The notes beneath the pieces were generated by a model. That model ran no database searches. It was given only the letters and a program-made list of their open reading frames with translations, and was not told the DNA's origin. Position numbers and translations under genes: made by a program. Shown here one piece after another: positions 1 to 13,500 of a DNA stretch of 64,000 nt. Where the stretch lies: the NCBI GenBank assembly GCA_032173965.1, contig JAVUNC010000019.1, positions 12,573,234 through 12,637,233 on the forward strand. Reading direction: 5' to 3'. This DNA is from Sitta carolinensis (taxonomy: Eukaryota; Chordata; Aves; Passeriformes; Sittidae). Position 1 is the stretch's first letter. Every line of letters begins with the position of its first letter.

Positions 1-3000
1 TGAGTTTCACTGACCCTGGGGATTTTGAGGAGAGATTAAGAGATATAACTCCCAGATTATAAGAACAAAAGGGGTCTGGGTGATTATCCCTCATGATCTC
101 TGGTGTAACCTTATGCGTCCTAAAAATAGCTTTTTCCTCAAAGGCAGCATTCTTTTAAAACACCTGAGTTAAAAATAGCCCTGATGGCAAATTCACCACA
201 CCCCAGCTTTTGGTGGCTGCTGCAAACAAAGCCCAGTGTTAAAACCGAGCTCTTCTGGGAGTGTTTATTGGTTTGCCTCTAGATTTGGTGTAACTTTGTT
301 CTCCGTGCTCAGCAGCTCGTTATTCCCTGCCAGTATTCCCAACACAGGAATTTACAGCCCTCTGGTCGGGGTGTGCTTCAGTCTCCTCTTCGCTGAGCTC
401 CCGGTACCAGCATCCCCTCATCCCTTGCTATGGCACAAGTCAGACCCTTGCCCCTGAGCAGGAGTGCATCCTGCCTCTCCCCAGGGCTGCTGGAGGTTCC
501 CACGGGACTCAGGCAGGAGGGAGAACAGGCACAAGGAACACCGTGCAGGCACATGGCAGATGGGTGGCAGGTGACAGCAGTGCAGAAGCACGGATGGAGA
601 AGCTCCTGACTCCAACTCTGACATAGAAAACCTGCTGAGTCCCGCAGGAAGTCACGTCTCAAGCCAGGGACCAGGCGCTTCCTTCCCAGAGACAGCGGGC
701 AAAAGTTGAAGGAAATGGGATGGGGAAGAAGGCAGGGGATAGGTGGAACACTGCTGCAGTCATGGACAGGCATCATGCTGGAATGAGCGGCTGCTGCCTG
801 ACCCCCGCGTGCTGCCTGTCGTGCTCGGAGCTTTGCGTGTCATGAATCACTTGCCACACATGTGATGTAACACGACAGTGGTAACAGATCTCATTATTAT
901 CCAATTTACATGGGGAAACCGGGGTGTGGAGAGGTGAATATTATGCCTGGGGCACACTGAGACCAGACTACAGAAGGCCTCACGCTGCCATCCCATGCTC
1001 ACTTTACTAAGCTCTATAGGAATTAGGTGCAGCTGGCAGAAGCAGATATGGAGTGTGCTGAGGAAAGCCTAGGGGGAGAGGATGAGTTTGGCATTCGCAG
1101 TACAGAGCCTTACCCCTAGCATTTGTGTCCTGCCACAACAATTGGCCCCTCTTGCTGTGTTGAATGAGGTCCCCTTCAGCTCCCAAGAGCTGCTCCAAGT
1201 TTCTGTCACACGCTGTGTTCTTCTGTAGCATCTGATGTGTTTATCACTTTGCCCCTTGGGAGGCTCTTTCCTGATTTTGCCTGGCCATACCAGCCTCCTG
1301 CAGAAGATGAGATTTCCAATATCTCACAGCATCCCTGCTGCAGCCTTGTCCCAGCTGCCTCAAAGATGGGTCCCAGGTGCCCTGTGCTGGGAGAGCACCT
1401 GCAGCCAGGCCAGGGCTTGTGTCCCATTGCTGGGGGACCCTCTTTTATTTAACTCTAAATTAACACCTTCATGATGGATTTCTCTCTCATTAATTGACTC
1501 AATCCCTTCTTACATCCATGCAAGCATTTATCCTTTGCACAACCCCCTGGCTCAGCACTGCTTCCAGTTCCCATTTCATCTCAATCCTGCCTCAGGGTTC
1601 ATTTCTTTCTCAAAGACGTTTCAGAGGAAGTTTAAGAGACAAATCAGCATTACAAAGCATTCCTCTTGTAGGAGAAAAAATTTTCAGAAAGCTTTTCTTT
1701 CCTTACTTTAAAAAAGAAAAGGAAACAGCTGAGTTTGGTGACTCTTTTCGGTATTTCCTTATTTTAACACATGTCCCTTGCTATGGAAAAAGGGTGATCA
1801 CCACTGACGACTTAAAGTCCTCTGAGACATGCCCAGAGGTCTGGAGAAGCTGGTGCTAAAAAGTGGGCTTCAGAACTCAGCTCCTTGCTGGCAGGAAGCC
1901 TGGAGGCTGCTTTTCCCTCTGATCTTACCATGTACCCTTATACCATAAGCTTGTACCACTACATGGAGAGACAGCAGGAAGCTGAAACATAAAATACTCA
2001 ATGTTTTGGGGGAGTGAAGCTGGACTGAGGTGACCCAGCCCCATGGGTAATTCATTGGAGAAGGAATGATAGGTAGGCAGAGCATCACCTTTGCTGACCC
2101 ATCTCATTTCACGCCGGTTTTCCCCTCCCAGAACAGAAACTTGGAGCTGCAGCTCAGAGAATTTGAGCTCTGAAATAATCTTTGATATTTAAACAACTAT
2201 TTTCTGTTTTCTGACAGCCACACACTGTTCCAGTGATCATGTTGAGCAGGCTCTCTGAGTCATATGCAAAATAAAGTGACAAATGGTCCCCTCAGATGCT
2301 CCCATCAGAGCACGTATCGTCCTGTGATCTCACTGCAGCGAGGAAACAGTGAAGGCTCTTGGCCAGGTTTCTGTGCTGCTCTTAACTGCGTATGGCCCCA
2401 ACAGCAACAGTTCATTCACACCTCACTGCCCCTGTCTATATTATTAAATAAAATGATCCCCAGCCAGACTGGCTTGGCTGGGCTCAGGGCCATGCTGCTA
2501 AACACTGCATCCCCTAAAGCATCATGACCGGTCCAAAATTCTTCAGTGCATCTCCTGGCCATGCCCAGATCATTTTCCAGACCTGGGCTGCCAAGTTCAA
2601 CCTGCCAGGATACCAAGCCCTCCCAAAAACCTTGGAGAGGACCCTCGTTCCTGGGAGAGAACCTGTGTCTCCAAGGGGTGTCCTCATGCCTCTCTAAACC
2701 AGCCGCCTCCCTGGGTTACAAAAGTTTGTATTCTTATCACCTTTCTCATCCAGCCCATAGGATTCTAAGGGATTCAAACCTACACCCAAGCAAATTTCAT
2801 TGGGGACTGATGCTGCTGGGACTGAGCATGATGACAGGGCTCTGGGCAGCTGCTGGTGCCACAACATGCTGCAATTCCTGCCTGCGTGGGTAATCAGCGT
2901 GGCTCAGTGCCACGAGCTGTGATTAAGTCGTTAGTCAGTTGCGTGAAAATATTTGAGATTACAAGTCGATGCCGAATTCCTTCTTGTAGGGGTTGAGGAA

Positions 3001-3053
3001 ATTAATATTTAGCTGTGGCAGACACGAGGTCAGAGCTTGTCAAACACAAGACA

Positions 3054-3095
3054 TGACGCAGTCACCCCAAGCGCAGACGTCGCCTGATCATCAGG
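3054..3095. promoter_or_regulatory. cluster of palindromic motifs
   Basis: TGACGCAGTCA (3054-3064) is an AP-1/CRE/MARE-like imperfect palindrome. CCTGATCATCAGG (3083-3095) has exactly complementary 6-bp arms around one base. The close pairing suggests, but does not show, a regulatory element. Confidence 0.25.
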
Positions 3096-3573
3096 TGCTG
3101 GGCTTTTCCAAAGGAGCCCGCTCATTCCTTTGACTTGTCACAAACCCAGCCTTGGGTTCATCAGGGGCTAATCATCAAATCATTGCAAAAAAATTGAAGC
3201 ACCCCGAGCCTAGCAGGTGATTCTTTCTTTTCCATGCCCGGTGGTGTGTGCTTGAACATGCACTGCACTCAGGCAGAGTAAAGGGGTGGCTGTGCAATCA
3301 CCCACAATCAATCAGGCTGATCGTGTACACCGATTAAATTATGTTCTTCCACCAGTTCTTAGAAATGTAATTTGCTTTAAGTTAATAAGCAAACATCTAC
3401 CCTCTCAAAGTGTATTTGCAGAGCTGTAAAATCAAGAGGCACTTCAGAACAGCAGCAAGGAGTGAGGGAGGGATGGAGCTGTGGTACCAGCACAGTTTAG
3501 TCAGGATGCTGCTGGAGTGTCACAGGAGTCAGCCACCTGGATGGACATGTGTCAATCCCCTTGACATACATAC

Positions 3574-3589
3574 ATTAATTAATTAATTA
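3574..3589. repeat. (TTAA)n simple repeat
   Basis: Four units of ATTA/TTAA in a row. Confidence 0.8.
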
Positions 3590-4410
3590 TGTGGAACAAA
3601 AACTGTAGTCCTTTCAGAGGACCTCCCTTTGAATACAACCGCAAAAGAGGAGGTTTAAGGAGAATGTGAAGTCTCCTGCTGTCCCTTTGCCGAAGACAGG
3701 ATTGCAACCCATGGGCTCTGGGATATATTTCATTGCTTGTCCTTGAATGTGGATCTAAGAGGGAAAGTTTGTTCAGCATTTGCAGTGATTTCTCCACCAA
3801 CTGTGCCCTACTTGGTAAAGTAAGCAAGACTTCCACCAGCACCTCCCGGGTCCATCTCTTGGGTTACTCAGGTGGAAAAATTTGCTTGGCTGCTGCTCAG
3901 CATCACAGCTGTCCTCCCATGGACCATGTGAACACACATCCCAGCTTTCCCAGACATCCAGTCTCAAAATTAAAGACTTTCCCCCCCGCCTCCTCATCTC
4001 TTTCTTTTGTTCTTCTCTAGAACACAATCTCTGAAACTGTTGTGTGGACGGACACATGCATTTTCCCAGGGAGGGCGCCACGGCAGCATCTCCCCCTCAA
4101 CCAACTCACAGCACAACCCAAAAAATGGAGGAGGCAGGTGTTACTTGAGCAAGGCACATTTAAATGCCTTTAATGAGGCGAAATGAAAACACCATGCGTC
4201 GCTTGCTACAGCTGCTGTATCAGTCTGAAGGGTGAAGTAGTAAGAAAATCAGTACATAATCAGCATGTGAGTGCTCCCAGCACCCACAGGATGGGTCCAG
4301 TTTATAGGCTGGTGGAAGAAACAAAACAGATTTTGAGTCCTTGAAAACACACACAACCACAGATGTATATATGTTTTTGCTTGCATTCAGTATATGCAGC
4401 CAATGCTATA

Positions 4411-4463
4411 ATTTTTCTCTTTTTTTTTTTGTCTTTTTTTTTTTTTTTTTGTCTTTTTTTTCT
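4411..4463. repeat. T-rich tract
   Basis: Three long T runs separated by GTC within 53 bp, possibly remnants of a retroposed poly(A) tail on the minus strand. Confidence 0.8.
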
Positions 4464-7400
4464 CCCCCTCTGCATATCATGGAAAAAAATCCTCTGCTTT
4501 CTGCTGGAGAACTCATCTGCCAGAAGGCCTGCTTGTTGTAGCTATGATTTAAGCCACATGAGCTGGCTGCGTGGTAACAGAGTAATACTCTTTCTTTGGC
4601 TTTTTCACTTGAACAATATGATTAACACAGTGTTTTCTGGATGGCTTAAGTCTGTCAATCCAAGGAAGAAGGTAAAGGGAAGGAGGCCACCATGGGCTCT
4701 TGTCAAAACAAGGCTTGTTTAATCATTGCTCCAGGGAGATTTGCAGCCAGGATCTGATTGGAAGTCCCCCTGAGGCCAGGTTGGCATAGCCACCTTCAGC
4801 CCCTCTTTTTGAGGGTTGTGAGATGCCTACAGCAAGTCCCCCAGTGGCCTGGCTGTGGCTAGGCTCGCCAGGTCTTTTCTGGGCAGCTCCAGCAGCACCC
4901 AAAGGGAGGCTTGGACACCACTGGTGACATGGGTAACATTTCTGCGGGAGGAACTGAAAGGTTCCTACCAACTTCAGAGGTGTTGAGCAATGAGCTTCCA
5001 GTGTTGTATTCTGAGTATTTCAAAGCTTTCATTTTCTCTGTTCAGCTCAGGGGTCCTATGGGACAGGGCTACAAGCAGCTTGTGATCTTTCTTCTCTAGA
5101 CCTGCCAGTGCCCATTGCGTTTGCCCCTTCTCTGGGGCCTGCATCTGGATCTACCAAATGGTTTGGGGTTTCTCTTTGCTCTTAAGGGCACCACTAGATT
5201 TTGGAGTCAGTATTCAGCCATTCAGAGCCAGATTGCATTCCTGGGTGAATATGACTGATATCAAATCCCCTTGCTCTCACCTGGATCACCAGGATCAAAA
5301 CATTTCCTGGTGGTGCTCTTTAATTTGCATTTACAGTCACTGAACTTCATTTGACATGATTTTGTCCTTTCAGCTAGGAAAACTTCTCTCATTTAGCCCC
5401 TCGGTTTTACTTGGGGTCTCCTGAAGGAAATAACTGTGGTATGGTGGAGGAAAAATCTCTGTTCTGAAGGGGCCTGCAGGCTTGTAGTATGGCAGCCTGC
5501 TGCAACCCAGAATGAATCAGAGTTGTGAAAGCACAGGCTTGCTAGCAGGAGCCAGCATCCCACCTTCCTAGCAAGTGCTCAGCTCTGCCTGCCCACCAGC
5601 CACGACTCTGGGGGCTCCACCGTGTCCAGCATCATCCTGAGGAAGATGTAACATCATTCAACCCACTCCTGGTGGTCTTTGCCAGAACTCCCCCCCACCA
5701 AATGGCCTCTAATGGCTTGGTGATGAACGGCCTCCAATACATATTGGCTGTGTCTGTGACAATGAAATAACCCATTCCAGAGTCTCAGCACCACTTTGGA
5801 GCAGGCTGGTGAACTCAAGCACTGACCAGTCATGGGTAGGAAGTGGAGTGAGCTGGAGACCACTCAGAGGCATCACTTTGGATGGGGTTACCTCATCAGG
5901 GGCTGCGGCAGGCTTTGACAGCAGTAGGACATTGCCAGCTGGACTCAGGACTGGGAAGCCACCAGCAACACACTTATTTATTAATATATGTGTTGTCTTT
6001 GGGGCTTGATGATGGCCCAAAAGCCACTGCTGTAACCCAAGCTCATCCTCTTCCTCAGTGCTGGCAGCACTGATGGTCCTGGGGAGGAGTGACCAATGTG
6101 ATGCCCACCAAGCCAAGGCTTGCAGCCATTGGGAACAAGGCTTTCCCAGCAGGAAAGCTAGAAAGTGGAGGGGCAAACATGTTGTCTCATAAAATCTCAT
6201 CCCCTAATTGTGCAAAAAGGGAAGAGAAACAAAATGGTCGTGGAATGCCTCGTGAGTCACTCAGACACACTAAGGTGTGGTATCACAGAGCTTGGCAGAT
6301 CCACCCTTGCTTTGCTGCCTCCACAGCTGGAGCCAAGCAGTTCCTTTGGGCTGGGCATTGACACTGTTCCTGGGTAGAGCAGCCCAGCCAAGCCAGGACC
6401 AGCTGCTGCCCACCCCTGGCCTTGGCAGATCCCATCCCTTGTGTTGCTCTGGGATGGGGCACACAGAGGCAATTGATGGTGTTGTCTTCTACCAAAGGAA
6501 TAACAAAAACTGCAGAAGCAACATGAGCAAAGCACCAGAGAGGTGAAAGTGAGGATTTTTTTGGATGCAGACTCATAGCAAAGCTGGGCTTTGACCCCTG
6601 TGAGGCCAGGAAATGTAGGTGTGGTGTCCACGCCTGCTTCTGGTGGCAGCAATTTTCACTGCGTAGCAACAGTTGTTATGTAGCAATAATACTTGGCAAA
6701 TTTCAGGGCACTTGAGAAATATTAATTAATTTGCACATCAGCCCTCTCAGATAGGCAGTGAAATATTTTCACCAGTGCTTTTTATCTTGGGAAGTGAGAC
6801 CACAAGAAAGAATAAAAAGCAGCAGTTTGTCCATAGGCACAGCACAAGCAGCTGCCAACATGAGGGTAGCGCTCAGCAACTGCCTCAGAACAGGAGCACT
6901 GATGCAAAGGAAAACCAAAGGAGAACCAAGTAGTGCATCAGGGGATTCAAAGGAAGCACCTAGTTTTCAATCCAGAGAAGCAAACCTCAGAGGGACTTCT
7001 CTGCTGCTGGTGCTGGCGTTTCACAGCTCAGTTTAATTACACTAATCACTTTAATGATGACTCCTGACATTCACCTTCATTAGCCACTGGCGGCCACGCT
7101 CAGCTGCTGCAACTTCAGAGCTATCAATGTCTGCTTTAAATAACCCATGAGTAAAACCAGCTGGGAGACAGTGTGTCTGGGCTCTCCTCTGGCATAGCCT
7201 GCATGGAGGTGGCTGGGAATGCAAGGCTGAAGCCAAAACTGCAGTTTAACCCTGGCTGAACATAGGCACAATCTTTCTCTGGATATCTTGGGGTGGGGAG
7301 AGCTTTCCTCTTTGGCACTGAGAGCAATGGAAGAGTGGAAGTGGAGGGTGGGGGTGATGTGCAAGGAAGGACTAGGTGAAGTCAAGAAGGCCAGACCATG

Positions 7401-9244
7401 GCACCATCATCCCAGCTGCCTTGGGAATTGTGTCAGTGCTACACCTACTGTTGCATAAACAAGCAGCTCATGCCATAGCCAGGCTTCAACCCAAGGTTTT
7501 TTTGCCCCAATGCCTGCTGTCCCCAAACAAACAGCAACTCGGATCACACTGAGGGTAGTGATCTTTTAAAGGCAGAGGGTAGGACAGCTGGAACGGCAAA
7601 GCAAAAGGCAGGAGGACACGTGGTGACACAGCCATCCTTCAAAGCACAGGGCTGCACGGCCAGAGAGCAGCTGGACCCTGTCCCACAGCTCTGAGGCCCT
7701 TGTTGTGGCCATGCTGGCCCTTGCTGGCACTGTGCTTTGCTTGCTTTAAACCAAGATGAAATGCAGGACAATCACAAAAGCCCAGACAGATCACAAAGGC
7801 AATTAGGTGTCGTGATGCAGCTGCTTTGGTTTTCCTTCCTTGCGGTTTGTTGTGCTGTTTCCAGCTTGTGATTCTCGTTTTACTAGGAATGCTGCTCAGG
7901 GAGCACAGACAGAACTTTCAGTGATGCCATTTATCAAAACAGAGGAATTTGAGCTCTGCAGAATAAAACCAGAGAGAGATGTGCTGTTGCTTTGTAGCTA
8001 AAGATGTTGCAGCAATGCTAAATGCCATTTGTCACTCTTACCTGAGAGTTCCCAATCATCAGCCCCAAAAAGCTGAACAGGGTGATGATTACAACCTGCT
8101 AGCAAGCAATTTCCCCAATACTGTGATACAATACAATATAATGAAGGTATTATTTTACAAACTAATGCCCACAATAGATCCACTTGTGCAGATTTTATTA
8201 ACAGGGACCCATCATTCACTATCTGCTGCAGTGTGCAGTGTGTTCAAAACACAGGAAGCCACCTGTTCATAGTTAGGAAAAAATAAGCTGTGTAGAACTT
8301 TTATGTTGTAAAAGCAGCATGGTTTTAGCATGACTTTGGCTGTTTGAGATACAAGACAGGAGTGGTGCTCTTTGTGTCTACATCCCTTCTGAAACCATTG
8401 CTGTGATATTGGATTTGTGAATGATGCACTGGGAATGGCACTGCTGCCATGGGGTAGTTGAACACTTAAATGCAATTACTTTGATGTTTTGTCATGAGAG
8501 GACTGATGCTTTAAAAAAATAAAAAAGAAAATAAGCAAGATGTGAGACAGTTTAAAGTGTTCCTTTATATAACATTTATAACTGGCTTTTTCCTGAGTGT
8601 AAAAGTGCATGGAAAAAAAGAGTAATATTAAGACCCTGTTCCTTGGGAAGGAGATTGCCAATGGCATGTCCTGAGTGCTTCCCTTTGTCCCTGAAAAGCC
8701 TTGTTTTACATTAAGCTAGATTTCTCAGTGGTGGCTCGGTTGTGCTGTATCTGCTGTATATTTTGGCTGGTTTCTCTGCTGCACATCTTGGCTTTTGCTG
8801 TGACACGCATCACACGGTCTCTTAGGAACACAATGGACTTTTGCACTCTCACTCCGGAGGATGCTGTCACTGCAGGCCCTTCCCATGCAGCCACAGGAGT
8901 GTTTCTGAACGCTCCTCTTGAGGAGCACACACCCTCCTTCCCAGAAAGGCCTTTTTCCCTCTGCCAAACCACACTAGCAAAGCTCCCTCTGCTTCAAAGG
9001 CAGCCTTGGGTCCCGAGCAGATGCTGCTGGGCAAAAGCCACCCTAGGAGGGGGCATGGGTGCCTGGGCCAGGCTGGCCGAGGAAGCAGGCACTTCTGCCC
9101 CAGCAGGGTCCCGATTCGCAGAGCATCCAGCTTCCTGAGCTGGTTTTAATGCAGCTTCAAAGGCAGGATAGACTTCCCCAAGTCCTAAACCCCTATGAGC
9201 TCACACTCGCTGCAGGGATGGGCAGGATCGCGCCCTGCCCCGCC

Positions 9245-9413
9245 GCAGCAAGGGAGGGGGACGCGGCTCCTGCTGCCCGGGGATAGGAGTAAGGGACGGG
9301 GACACGGCTCCTGCTGCCCTGGGAAAGCAGCAAGGGACGGGGACACGGCTCCTGCTGCCGGGGAAAGCAGCAAGGGACGGGGACACGGCTCCTGCTGCCG
9401 GGGAAAGCAGCAA
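9245..9413. repeat. GC-rich minisatellite, 40-41 bp unit, about 4 copies
   Basis: Copies lie at 9245-9285, 9286-9326, 9327-9366 and 9367-9406, plus a 7-bp partial unit. The unit contains AAGGGACGGGGACACGGCTC. Copies 3 and 4 are identical, and copies 1 and 2 differ by a few bases and one extra base. The open frames across it on both strands are repeat artefacts. Confidence 0.9.
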
Positions 9414-9474
9414 CTCTGCCGGCCCGGCTGCGGGAGAGCGGCAGGAGCTCGCAGGCATTGATTGCTCCGCAGCC

Positions 9475-9504
9475 ATGAGCGCAGAGGGGAGCGCAGAGGA
9501 GGAG
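9475..9504 (+). other. candidate short first coding exon
   Basis: An ATG in good context (GCAGCCATGAGC) opens the frame MSAEGSAEEE and is followed by GAG|GTATCT, a weak donor. If unspliced the frame stops at 18 codons. Acidic, Ala/Gly/Ser-rich starts inside CpG islands are common for first exons, but I found no downstream exon to join. Confidence 0.2.
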
Positions 9505-10310
9505 GTATCTCCCTGCCCGAGCCCGGGCTGACAGCTCTGTTTGTGCCAGGGTGCGGAGAGGACACGCATCCTACCGCCTTGGCACCGGCTGGGAAGGACT
9601 GGGAACAGGATTGCCAGCGCTGGGCACACCCTGCCCGCGTTCTGCTGCTGAACTCAGCGCCTTCCTTCCAGTCCTTTCAGAAACGGGGGAGGAAACAAGG
9701 GGAAAAAATGAAAAAAACGATGGAGGCTCACAAATTCCTAGTTTCTGTATGTCTTCCCGAATATGTATACAGATTTTGATCCAACTGACACACTATTTTT
9801 AGTGTCCTTTGGGGTATGTTTGGGAGCAAGCCCTTAACTGTTGCTGTGCTGCTATAGAAACCGTATCCATGTACACTGACATGTTTACAATTGTTTTAAA
9901 CGCCATAAACTTTCAAGGGCAAAATCAAGCAGTTTATTTCCATTAAAGTAACTGCCCTAGTGTGTGTTTCTTCTACTTTTACATTTATTAATTTAGGACC
10001 CCTCTCAGCTTCACACAGCCCCATGGAGCTTTTGTTTTGAAAAAGGTTTGCCAGCTCTTGCTGCCATGGTGCTTGGCAAACCTGGAGCAGAGCAGTCGCA
10101 AATCTGGATTGAGGAAGAGAAAATTTTTTGCTGGCTCTGGTCGACCTCAGCCATAGGAGGGGTGTTGGGCAGATACCAGAGTATCAATGCAAAGCAGAGC
10201 CTCCTGCCTGCCCATGCTCCATGCTGGTGCTGAGGAGTTGCTGTGAGAGGTTGTTCAGTCCTTTGTGGCCAGCTCATGTCTATCCGGGACTGAGCAGCTG
10301 CCTAACTTTA

Positions 10311-10409
10311 AAAAAAAGAAATTAAAAATTACCCCTCTCACTTCCCCCCCAAAAAAAAACCCTAAAACAAACAAACAAAAAAACACTCCAAAAAACAAAA
10401 ACAAAAAAC
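10311..10409. repeat. A-rich tract
   Basis: About 100 bp dominated by A with interspersed C (CAAACAAACAAAAAAACAC and similar). Confidence 0.8.
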
Positions 10410-10502
10410 AGCAAAGGATTTTACTTTAGGCTTTTGGCAGAGAAAATAGGGGTTTTTAAAAAATTTATGTTTAACTATTTCCTAAAGGTTAGGCTTCCCT
10501 GT

Positions 10503-10518
10503 CTTCTTTTTTTCTTTT

Positions 10519-10550
<32 letters not shown>
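10503..10550. repeat. T-rich tract
   Basis: Nearly pure T for about 48 bp with single C interruptions, 93 bp after the A-rich tract. Confidence 0.85.
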
Positions 10551-10552
<2 letters not shown>

Positions 10553-13500
10553 GTCAGAATTTTTCTCCTATGACAAAGATTAGAAAAGGGCAGAGAAAAA
10601 GGGTGGGGTTTTTTTCCAGCATCCCAGGTGGGCAGCAGATGTGTGAGAGAAGAATTCTCCCCTGAATGTGAGATGGATGTATCATTTGAGCTGGATGAGG
10701 AGCACAGAGCCCATCCCATCCTCCCAGTGTTAATCTCCATCTGCAAGGTGGGCTCAAGTGCACCTTCCCTTGAAGTACAAGTTCCAAAGCAGCCATGTCA
10801 GGGCAAGCCAGCTCCATCCCTGGCCAGGCAGGGCCTGATGGCTGGGGACACCTCAGAGTGGCCATCACCCACTCCCCCCTGCCTCCTGCTCCCTCTATGA
10901 ACCCCATCGCTTTGCTGTGTTCAGCTGGGCACTCTGGCAGAGACACTCACAGACTCAACCACACCAACTGGTTTTCTCTGTCCAGGAGCAAAGTCCAAAG
11001 AAGGATTTGGCCTCCAGGGTCCATGTCTGCAATGAGCACTCTGTGGTTCTGGAGGTGTGAGCTTTGAAATTTGTTGTGTAAAGCTCTGTGCGTACTTTGC
11101 TAAGGTTAAGTTGGGTTTCTCCGAGTTACCTGAGATCAGTGGAAATCAGGTCCACATAGAAGTAAAGGAAATAAGTGGGGATATCTGCTGAGTTTGTTCC
11201 TAAACTGATTTAACGCCTCTAACCTTGATACCACCTACTTTGTCTCTTTCTTATGCAAATATTCCTGTGCTTACCTGATTATTAGTCATTCAACCCTGCA
11301 ACGGTCAATTATTTGTGTTTGCCGGGTCATGCAAGGCAGAACAAAAAGACAACCAAATAAGTAGCATCTGCAGTAACACACAAACAGCTGAATAGAGGCA
11401 ATGGTTGGCTGTGGGTGGCCATTTGTCTGAGCCAGCAGTTTCACCCTCTGTGTGCCTGCAGAGAACAAGAAAGCAGCCATCTGACCCAACCCCTACCTTG
11501 GTGGAGGATCCTGTGCTGAGCAGAAAGCCTCAGGTGAAATACCAACCCCCACAAAATGCTTGTGCAGCAGAGGCAGTCACAGTCCTGATGCTCTGGCCCC
11601 TGTGAGGTAGAAACCACAGTATCTAAAACTCCTCCTATGTTAGCCCAGTGGTCAGTGTCTGAGTGGCTGCGTGCTGACAGGTTACCCCCTATTGATGTAC
11701 TTACTGCAAAGCAATTAAAAGTCAAAAAACTCCACGGCTTTTTGTCTAAAGAACATACTTGCCTGCAGCTGGAGTTTCTACTCCCCCAGAAGTCCAGGCA
11801 GAGGAGGCTGGCAAAGCCTTTCAGATCACAGAATGTGCCAGAAAAATCTCATCTTGGGAGCTCCTTAAAGGCGTTAAAAAAGCACCTAGAAGGGGATGTT
11901 CCTAAAGGTCCTGTGCCCAGCTGTGGGAGTCCCTTTACACAGCAAGTCAGGCAATGGTCTCAGCATCACCATCAAGACAAAAGCAGCCCCTGCCTCCCTC
12001 TTTCCAGCTCCCTCCCATGGCCCAGAGAGGTCCCACGTGAGCCTGCTGCTTTGTGATCAGGAACTCAGAAGCGTTGCAGGTAAAGCAGTCTCAACCCGGG
12101 GAGTTCTGCTTCGTTTCTGCTGCTGCCAGTTAACCCAACCTTCCCATGGCCCTTTCCTGAGCTGCTCGGGTGTTCAGGCAGGAACCATCTGGGTGACAGT
12201 GCATAAATTAACTTGGCACTGCTCCACGGATTAATTGGGTGTCCCTGGGTGAGCAAGCCAGGCACTGATGTGTGACTCATTTGGGTGCTCATGCACGGAC
12301 AGAAGGGGCTCTCACGCAGGAATTGGTCAGGCAGTCATGGGGGCATGGATATGCTGCCCAGGCATGGGTGATTTGGATTAACAGGGTGCTCCTGTGTGAG
12401 CTCACTAGAACCTGTGGGTGAATGCATTAACCCCTGCAGTTCATGCCCAGCTTACTCCTCTCCTTGAGGATCATCCTTAAAAGCTGTTTGAACATGAATC
12501 CATTATCAATTTTACTCTCAATGTCATCACAATCCTAATACATAACTATTTCAAGCTTTTCTCTTGCTCCCTGCACACCAGACAGAGGGGTTAATACTGA
12601 AACAATATGTGCATGTGCACTAGAATTTCACTCCTTGTCCCTGGGAGCCAGAGAGTCTGGGAGTTATCAGCATTGAAACCCCAATTTTTGTCTGTTATGA
12701 ACTCCACCCCTTACACCATGGACTAGAACACCATGGTCAACACTATCAAAGTCCAAATATATGTACTTGTCATGACTTCAACCATTGTCCCTGGGACAAT
12801 TCCTCCAGGATGGAGGAATTAGTGTTGTAAAAACCTGGATGCAATATTTATTGCAAACACTCATACCTGCATAACACTTAGCCAGGAAGGCCACAGCAGT
12901 CTGAACAAATAACCATTGAAAACCCCAGCCCTGGCTCCTATTACAAATGTCAGGCCTTGTGCCCGCAAGAAAAGAACATTAGGGCAGTTCAAATGCAACA
13001 CTTTTTCCATCTGTGTCCTCAGAGCTCTGTTCTCCCAAGCCACCGAGTTCATTTTTCCTCCTCCAGCTCTCCAGCTCAGGGCTAGGAAGTGATAGTTGCC
13101 CACCTTCTGCACACAACACTTGTTAATGACTCCTCATGCTCACTTGTAGGTTGTTCAGCTGCCCATGTGTAAGTGAATTGAGCACTCAAGTGCAAATTGC
13201 TTTGGATGTGAAAGCAGGGCTCACTGAATGCTCATGCATAAGAGAACAGGATGGTCTTGCATGGGGGCAGGAGATCTCTCTGCACAGTGTGCGCTAGCAC
13301 AGCCACCACATCAGCAGTGGGTAGGCTCTGACTTTGGGCTGTTTGGCTTCTCCTTCCCCCTCCTCACAGTGCTGCATCTGCAAGCACAGCCCCAGCATCC
13401 CACAGCCTGTGCTTTAGCTCATGCTCCTGGGGTTTCATCAGCTGCTTTTAAATTCCAAAGCTCCTGAAATCCACATTAGGCTGGTGAGGGAGGGGCAAAA

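Larger units (their letters stand above)
1..9214. other. no supported gene
   Basis: Open frames here are at most about 163 codons, overlap on both strands and show no splice context or domain. Apart from the simple repeats and the motif cluster near 3.05-3.10 kb, I see ordinary intergenic or intronic sequence. Confidence 0.6.
9215..9645. promoter_or_regulatory. CpG-rich block, possible CpG-island promoter
   Basis: This stretch is far richer in GC and CpG than its surroundings and includes the minisatellite and the candidate start at 9475. Part of the CpG count comes from the tandem repeat itself. Inference only. Confidence 0.4.

Noticed and set aside
8701..9138. 145-codon plus-strand frame with a hydrophobic start
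   Set aside because: The hydrophobic start is followed by compositionally random sequence and ends near the GC-rich block. No homologous features seen.
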